Shown here piece after piece: positions 4,956 to 6,222 of a DNA stretch of 6,222 nucleotides. The stretch spans positions 1-6,222 of the forward strand of contig WQUU01000094.1 of the NCBI GenBank assembly GCA_009781925.1, read 5' to 3'. The translations under genes and the position numbers were made by a program. The DNA is from Bacillota bacterium. GTDB taxonomy: Bacteria; Bacillota; Clostridia; Oscillospirales; Oscillospiraceae. Every line of letters begins with the position of its first letter. Position 1 is the first letter of the stretch. Below the pieces are notes generated by a model. That model was given only the letters and a program-made list of their open reading frames with translations. It was not told where the DNA came from and did no database searches.

Positions 4956-5329
4956 AAACCATCATCGCGACCGACGCCGCGCCAGGAGCCATCGGGCCCT
5001 ATTCCCAGGGGGTCTTTGCCGGCTCACTGGTCTTCACCTCCGGGCAGCTGCCCCTGGATCCCGCGACGGGAACCTTCCCCGAGGGGATCGAGGCGCAGAC
5101 GCGGCAATCGCTCAAAAATGTCCGCGCCATTCTGGAGGCCGCCGGCAGCGGCATGGAGCGGATCGTCAAGACCACCGTTTTTCTCCAGGATATGAACGAC
5201 TTCGCGGCCATGAACACCGTCTACGCGGAATTTTTTGCGGGAGGCGGCGCCCCCGCCCGCAGCGCGGTACAGGTGGCGCGCCTCCCCCGGGACGCGAGGA
5301 TCGAGATCGAAGCCGTAGCGGTTTTGTAG
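4952..5329 (+). CDS. ridA: RidA family enamine/imine deaminase (YjgF/UK114)
   Basis: This is a 125-residue, single-domain, cytosolic protein of full family length. RidA proteins hydrolyse 2-aminoacrylate and related enamine/imine intermediates made by PLP enzymes such as serine and threonine dehydratases, which protects other PLP enzymes. Family hallmarks are GAIGPYSQ (12-19), FTSGQLPLDP (28-37), the NVRAILEAAGSGMERIVKTT helix region (56-75), and PARSAVQVARLP (101-112), in which Arg103 is the carboxylate-binding Arg. The chain ends RIEIEAVAVL with the conserved Glu. All active-site positions I can recognise are present, so it should be an active archetypal RidA and not one of the inactive subfamilies. 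GGAG (4941-4944) lies 7 nt before the ATG. The start overlaps the serS stop (ATGA), so translation is likely coupled. The stop lies in a hairpin shared with convergent degV. Confidence 0.95.
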   Translation: MKTIIATDAAPGAIGPYSQGVFAGSLVFTSGQLPLDPATGTFPEGIEAQTRQSLKNVRAILEAAGSGMERIVKTTVFLQDMNDFAAMNTVYAEFFAGGGAPARSAVQVARLPRDARIEIEAVAVL

Positions 5330-5354
5330 GGGACGCACACTGTGCGGCCCCTAC
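5326..5354. repeat. GTAGGG-type palindrome between convergent ridA and degV, possible bidirectional terminator
   Basis: GTAGGGG (5326-5332) pairs with CCCCTAC (5348-5354). After one A-G mismatch, CGCAC (5334-5338) pairs with GTGCG (5342-5346) around an ACT loop. The 29-bp hairpin contains both stop codons: ridA TAG at 5327-5329 and degV TAG at 5353-5351. Neither side has a U-tract, so it is not a canonical intrinsic terminator, though a stem this stable could still help end both transcripts or block antisense readthrough. Confidence 0.7.
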
Positions 5355-6208
5355 GGATTGCCCAATGATTTCCGGCTGAAGATGACCCCCAGCGTGTTCG
5401 GGCCGCAGTGGTTGGCGATGGTGCAGTAGGCCGGGTTCTCGATGACCTCCTGCCAGGGGCCGGAGTCCGCGACCTCCTCGACAACTCTCCGCAGCAAGTC
5501 CGTGTCCATGCGCGTGTGCGTGATGAAGACGCGGCTGTAGTCCAGGTCATCCCGGCCGCCGAGCCTGTCCCGCACGTAGGTCAGGAGGCTCTTGTCAAAC
5601 GCGCCGCGGTATTTTTTGCCCACGCCCATCCGGCCGTCCTTGACCTCGATGCAGGGTTTTAAGCCCAGGAGATTCGCCCCAAAGGCCGCGGCGGCGCTGC
5701 AGCGCCCGCCCTTATAGAGATATCCCACATTCTCCAGCACAAAGCTCACTTCCATCCGCTCCCGGCGGCGCTCTGCCGCTGCGGTGATCTCCGCGGCCGA
5801 CGCGCCGCCCGCGGCCAGTTCCACCGCCTCCAAAATCAGCCAGCTGATGCCGGTGGAGAGATTTTTGGAGTCCACAACATACACATTGTCCAGATCTTCC
5901 GCCGCGAGACAGGCGTTTTGATGGCACGCAGACATGTCGCTGCTGAGGCTGAAGTGGATCACAGCGTCGTAGTCCTTCCGCCAGGCCTCAAACAACGGCG
6001 CGTAGTCACCGACATTCTGCGCCGAGGTATGCGGCAAATCCCCGCCGGCCTCCACATGCCGGAAGATGTCCTCCGGCGTGACGTCGGTCAAATCATTGAG
6101 CACTTTTCCGTCCATAATGATATTTCCGTGGACGATGGTCACGCCGTAGCGCTCCGCCAGCCCGCGCGGCAGGTCGCTGGCGCTGTCCGCGGAAAATTTG
6201 ATCCGCAA
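5351..6208 (-). CDS. DegV family (FakB-like) fatty-acid binding protein
   Basis: This 285-residue protein has the full DegV fold length. Members bind one long-chain fatty acid; the FakB members present it to the kinase FakA for phosphorylation, feeding phospholipid synthesis. Seen are SADSASDLP (6-14) at the N-terminus, the HTSAQNVGDY stretch (60-69) with the TS pair, SLSSDMSACHQNA (87-99) where the family usually has SSxLSGTYQSA, VVDSKNLSTG (111-120), YLYKGGR (163-169), and NHCGPNTLG (266-274) with the conserved His267. The start is TTG, supported by GGGGAG exactly 7 nt upstream and by the typical MRIKFSADSA beginning. The frame has no stop codon before the window edge, so an upstream start is not excluded. 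No fakA gene is in view, so the lipid partner is not shown. It converges with ridA, 21 bp between stop codons, and is not part of the par operon. Confidence 0.92.
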   Translation of the reverse strand: MRIKFSADSASDLPRGLAERYGVTIVHGNIIMDGKVLNDLTDVTPEDIFRHVEAGGDLPHTSAQNVGDYAPLFEAWRKDYDAVIHFSLSSDMSACHQNACLAAEDLDNVYVVDSKNLSTGISWLILEAVELAAGGASAAEITAAAERRRERMEVSFVLENVGYLYKGGRCSAAAAFGANLLGLKPCIEVKDGRMGVGKKYRGAFDKSLLTYVRDRLGGRDDLDYSRVFITHTRMDTDLLRRVVEEVADSGPWQEVIENPAYCTIANHCGPNTLGVIFSRKSLGNP

Positions 6209-6215
6209 TTTGGAT

Positions 6216-6221
6216 CTCCCC
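6216..6221 (-). promoter_or_regulatory. Ribosome binding site fixing the TTG start of degV
   Basis: On the minus strand GGGGAG (6221-6216) is followed by ATCCAAA and then TTG (6208-6206), a 7-nt spacing that is ideal for Bacillota. No ATG is in frame between this site and the start of the conserved fold. Confidence 0.75.
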
Positions 6222-6222
6222 A

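Noticed and set aside
5355..5375. Intrinsic terminator U-tract after the ridA/degV hairpin
   Set aside because: Neither flank has a run of T in the needed direction, so the hairpin is reported as a repeat with only possible terminator function.
1..6222. Mobile element, CRISPR array, toxin-antitoxin, phage or defence module
   Set aside because: Every gene belongs to a core housekeeping or sporulation family. No transposase, integrase, spacer-repeat array or defence domain is present, so no new multi-gene system can be claimed.

Overview
The window looks like a chromosomal segment of a GC-rich, endospore-forming member of the Clostridia; Oscillospiraceae or a relative is my best guess. The evidence is a complete germination protease gene (gpr, found only in endospore formers), consensus Bacillota-type parS sites beside soj/spo0J-type parA and parB, a Clostridia-style parAB-serS order, strong purine-rich ribosome binding sites and sigma-A-like promoters. 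Gene content and codon choice are typical of a core chromosome. No phage, transposase, CRISPR array, tRNA or rRNA is seen.

Layout. Positions 1-566 (minus strand) hold the 5' part of a lipoprotein-type amino-acid ABC transporter solute-binding protein that runs off the left edge. Positions 567-803 are intergenic, with that gene's divergent promoter and a mosaic of short dispersed repeats. gpr occupies 804-1721. The 229-bp gap 1722-1950 is the partition centre: two perfect parS palindromes inside an inverted repeat, then a sigma-A-like promoter whose -10 box lies inside a 23-bp palindrome. parA (1951-2715), parB (2708-3592), serS (3621-4955) and ridA (4952-5329) follow as one tightly packed plus-strand operon. 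degV (6208-5351, minus) converges on ridA, and both genes end inside one 29-bp hairpin.

How they work together. ParB loads at parS and spreads as a CTP-dependent clamp. ParA is the ATPase that moves or regulates it. Together they segregate the origin region and, in spore formers, tie segregation to sporulation. GPR degrades the small acid-soluble spore proteins at germination. SerRS charges tRNA-Ser, and RidA removes the reactive enamine/imine products that serine/threonine dehydratases make. DegV is a fatty-acid binding protein of the FakB type.

No wholly new multi-gene system is visible. The unexplained structure lies between the genes: (1) two five-unit arrays of a degenerate 7-nt repeat, at the 3' ends of parB and serS, each encoding an apparent C-terminal tail and abutting the next gene's ribosome binding site; (2) a near-perfect palindrome over the parA promoter, a candidate operator; (3) a tandemly repeated spacer-plus-parS module bracketed by inverted GTAGGG-type repeats; (4) GTAGGG-type palindromes that contain gene stop codons; (5) a solute-binding protein that seems to carry a C-terminal-lobe fragment ahead of its N-terminal lobe.
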